A DNA stretch of 64,000 nt from Myxococcales bacterium (GTDB taxonomy: Bacteria; Myxococcota_A; Polyangia; Palsa-1104): positions 104,017 to 168,016 of the forward strand of contig PNAM01000079.1 in assembly GCA_003170275.1 (NCBI GenBank), written 5' to 3'. The notes under the pieces are model-generated. The model saw only the letters and a program-made list of their open reading frames with translations, did not search any database and had not been told where the DNA came from. The stretch's first letter is position 1, and every line of letters starts with the position of its first letter. The translations under genes and the position numbers were made by a program. Positions 63,917 to 64,000 of the stretch are shown piece by piece.

Positions 63917-64000
63917 CTACGCCAGCCCGGACGCGTCCATCTCGGAGGCCCGCGCCAGTGCTTGCGTGTCGATATACTCCCGGATGTTCGTCACTTTGCC
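63917..64000 (-). CDS. NTF2/SnoaL-like protein, C-terminal end only
   Basis: Only the last 27 residues are in the window: GKVTNIREYIDTQALARASE and the end, stop at 63917. The phrase GKVT-IREYIDT is typical of the last strand of nuclear transport factor 2-like (SnoaL/ketosteroid-isomerase-like) proteins. The rest lies to the right. Confidence 0.65.
   Translation of the reverse strand, partial: GKVTNIREYIDTQALARASEMDASGLA

Overview
The DNA is very GC-rich with strong G/C in third codon positions. Many genes encode lipoproteins, cysteine-rich secreted proteins, multihaem c-type cytochromes and C-terminal MYXO-CTERM-like sorting signals. Together this points to an uncultured member of the Myxococcota (the former Deltaproteobacteria). 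No rRNA, ribosomal-protein or other phylogenetic marker is present, so the placement is inference.

Positions 1-38,148 look like chromosomal backbone and mostly encode envelope functions. In order they are: two multihaem cytochrome lipoproteins flanking a membrane glycosyltransferase with TPRs (1-4,978); a regulatory region with a TTGAACA array and a c-di-GMP-I (GEMM) riboswitch whose closing stem covers the ribosome binding site of a secreted lipoprotein (5,051-6,456); small Cys-motif and HTTM membrane proteins; a trypsin-like protease with a MYXO-CTERM tail; a membrane PilZ protein and a flippase-like protein (6,533-13,383); an operon of two thioredoxin-fold lipoproteins and an outer-membrane beta-barrel (13,378-16,230); a Cys-rich lipoprotein and a 1369-residue lipoprotein with possible BPI/TULIP-like domains and an internal MYXO-CTERM-like segment (16,389-21,585); a CehA/McbA-type PHP lipoprotein; a radical SAM / glycosyltransferase operon; a polysaccharide deacetylase; membrane glycosyltransferases; an MMPL transporter with an LPG-synthase-like membrane protein; a CelD-type acetyltransferase; and a periplasmic SRPBCC-like protein.

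At 38,149 lies tRNA-Leu(CAG), the left end of an integrated region. Its last 51 bases, from the anticodon loop to the acceptor end, recur exactly at 56,663-56,713. An integrase relic sits just inside the first copy and an intact integrase just beyond the second, both reading toward the tRNA. I read this as two elements integrated in tandem at one tRNA gene: an older, decaying 18.5-kb island (38,232-56,713) and a second element starting at 56,714 whose far end is outside the window.

The first island carries a frameshifted HEPN-like gene, a Popeye-like cyclic-nucleotide-binding protein with a peroxiredoxin-like partner, glutathione-independent formaldehyde dehydrogenase, a phospholipase D family protein, an orphan bioA, small secreted Cys-rich proteins, Kazal repeats, a family of tiny zinc-ribbon proteins sharing a C-terminal tail, a three-gene two-component phosphorelay operon, a second HEPN-like protein, and broken macrodomain, IS3 and nitrilase genes. 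The second element carries an Mrr-like nuclease, DUF5996 and DUF6151-like proteins, a decayed RND pump, a peroxiredoxin-glutaredoxin fusion, a methyltransferase and the end of an NTF2-like protein.

The clearest regulatory link is c-di-GMP. The riboswitch predicts control of a secreted lipoprotein, and a PilZ receptor 5 kb away ends in a Cys domain that resembles the product of the gene just downstream of the riboswitch-controlled one.
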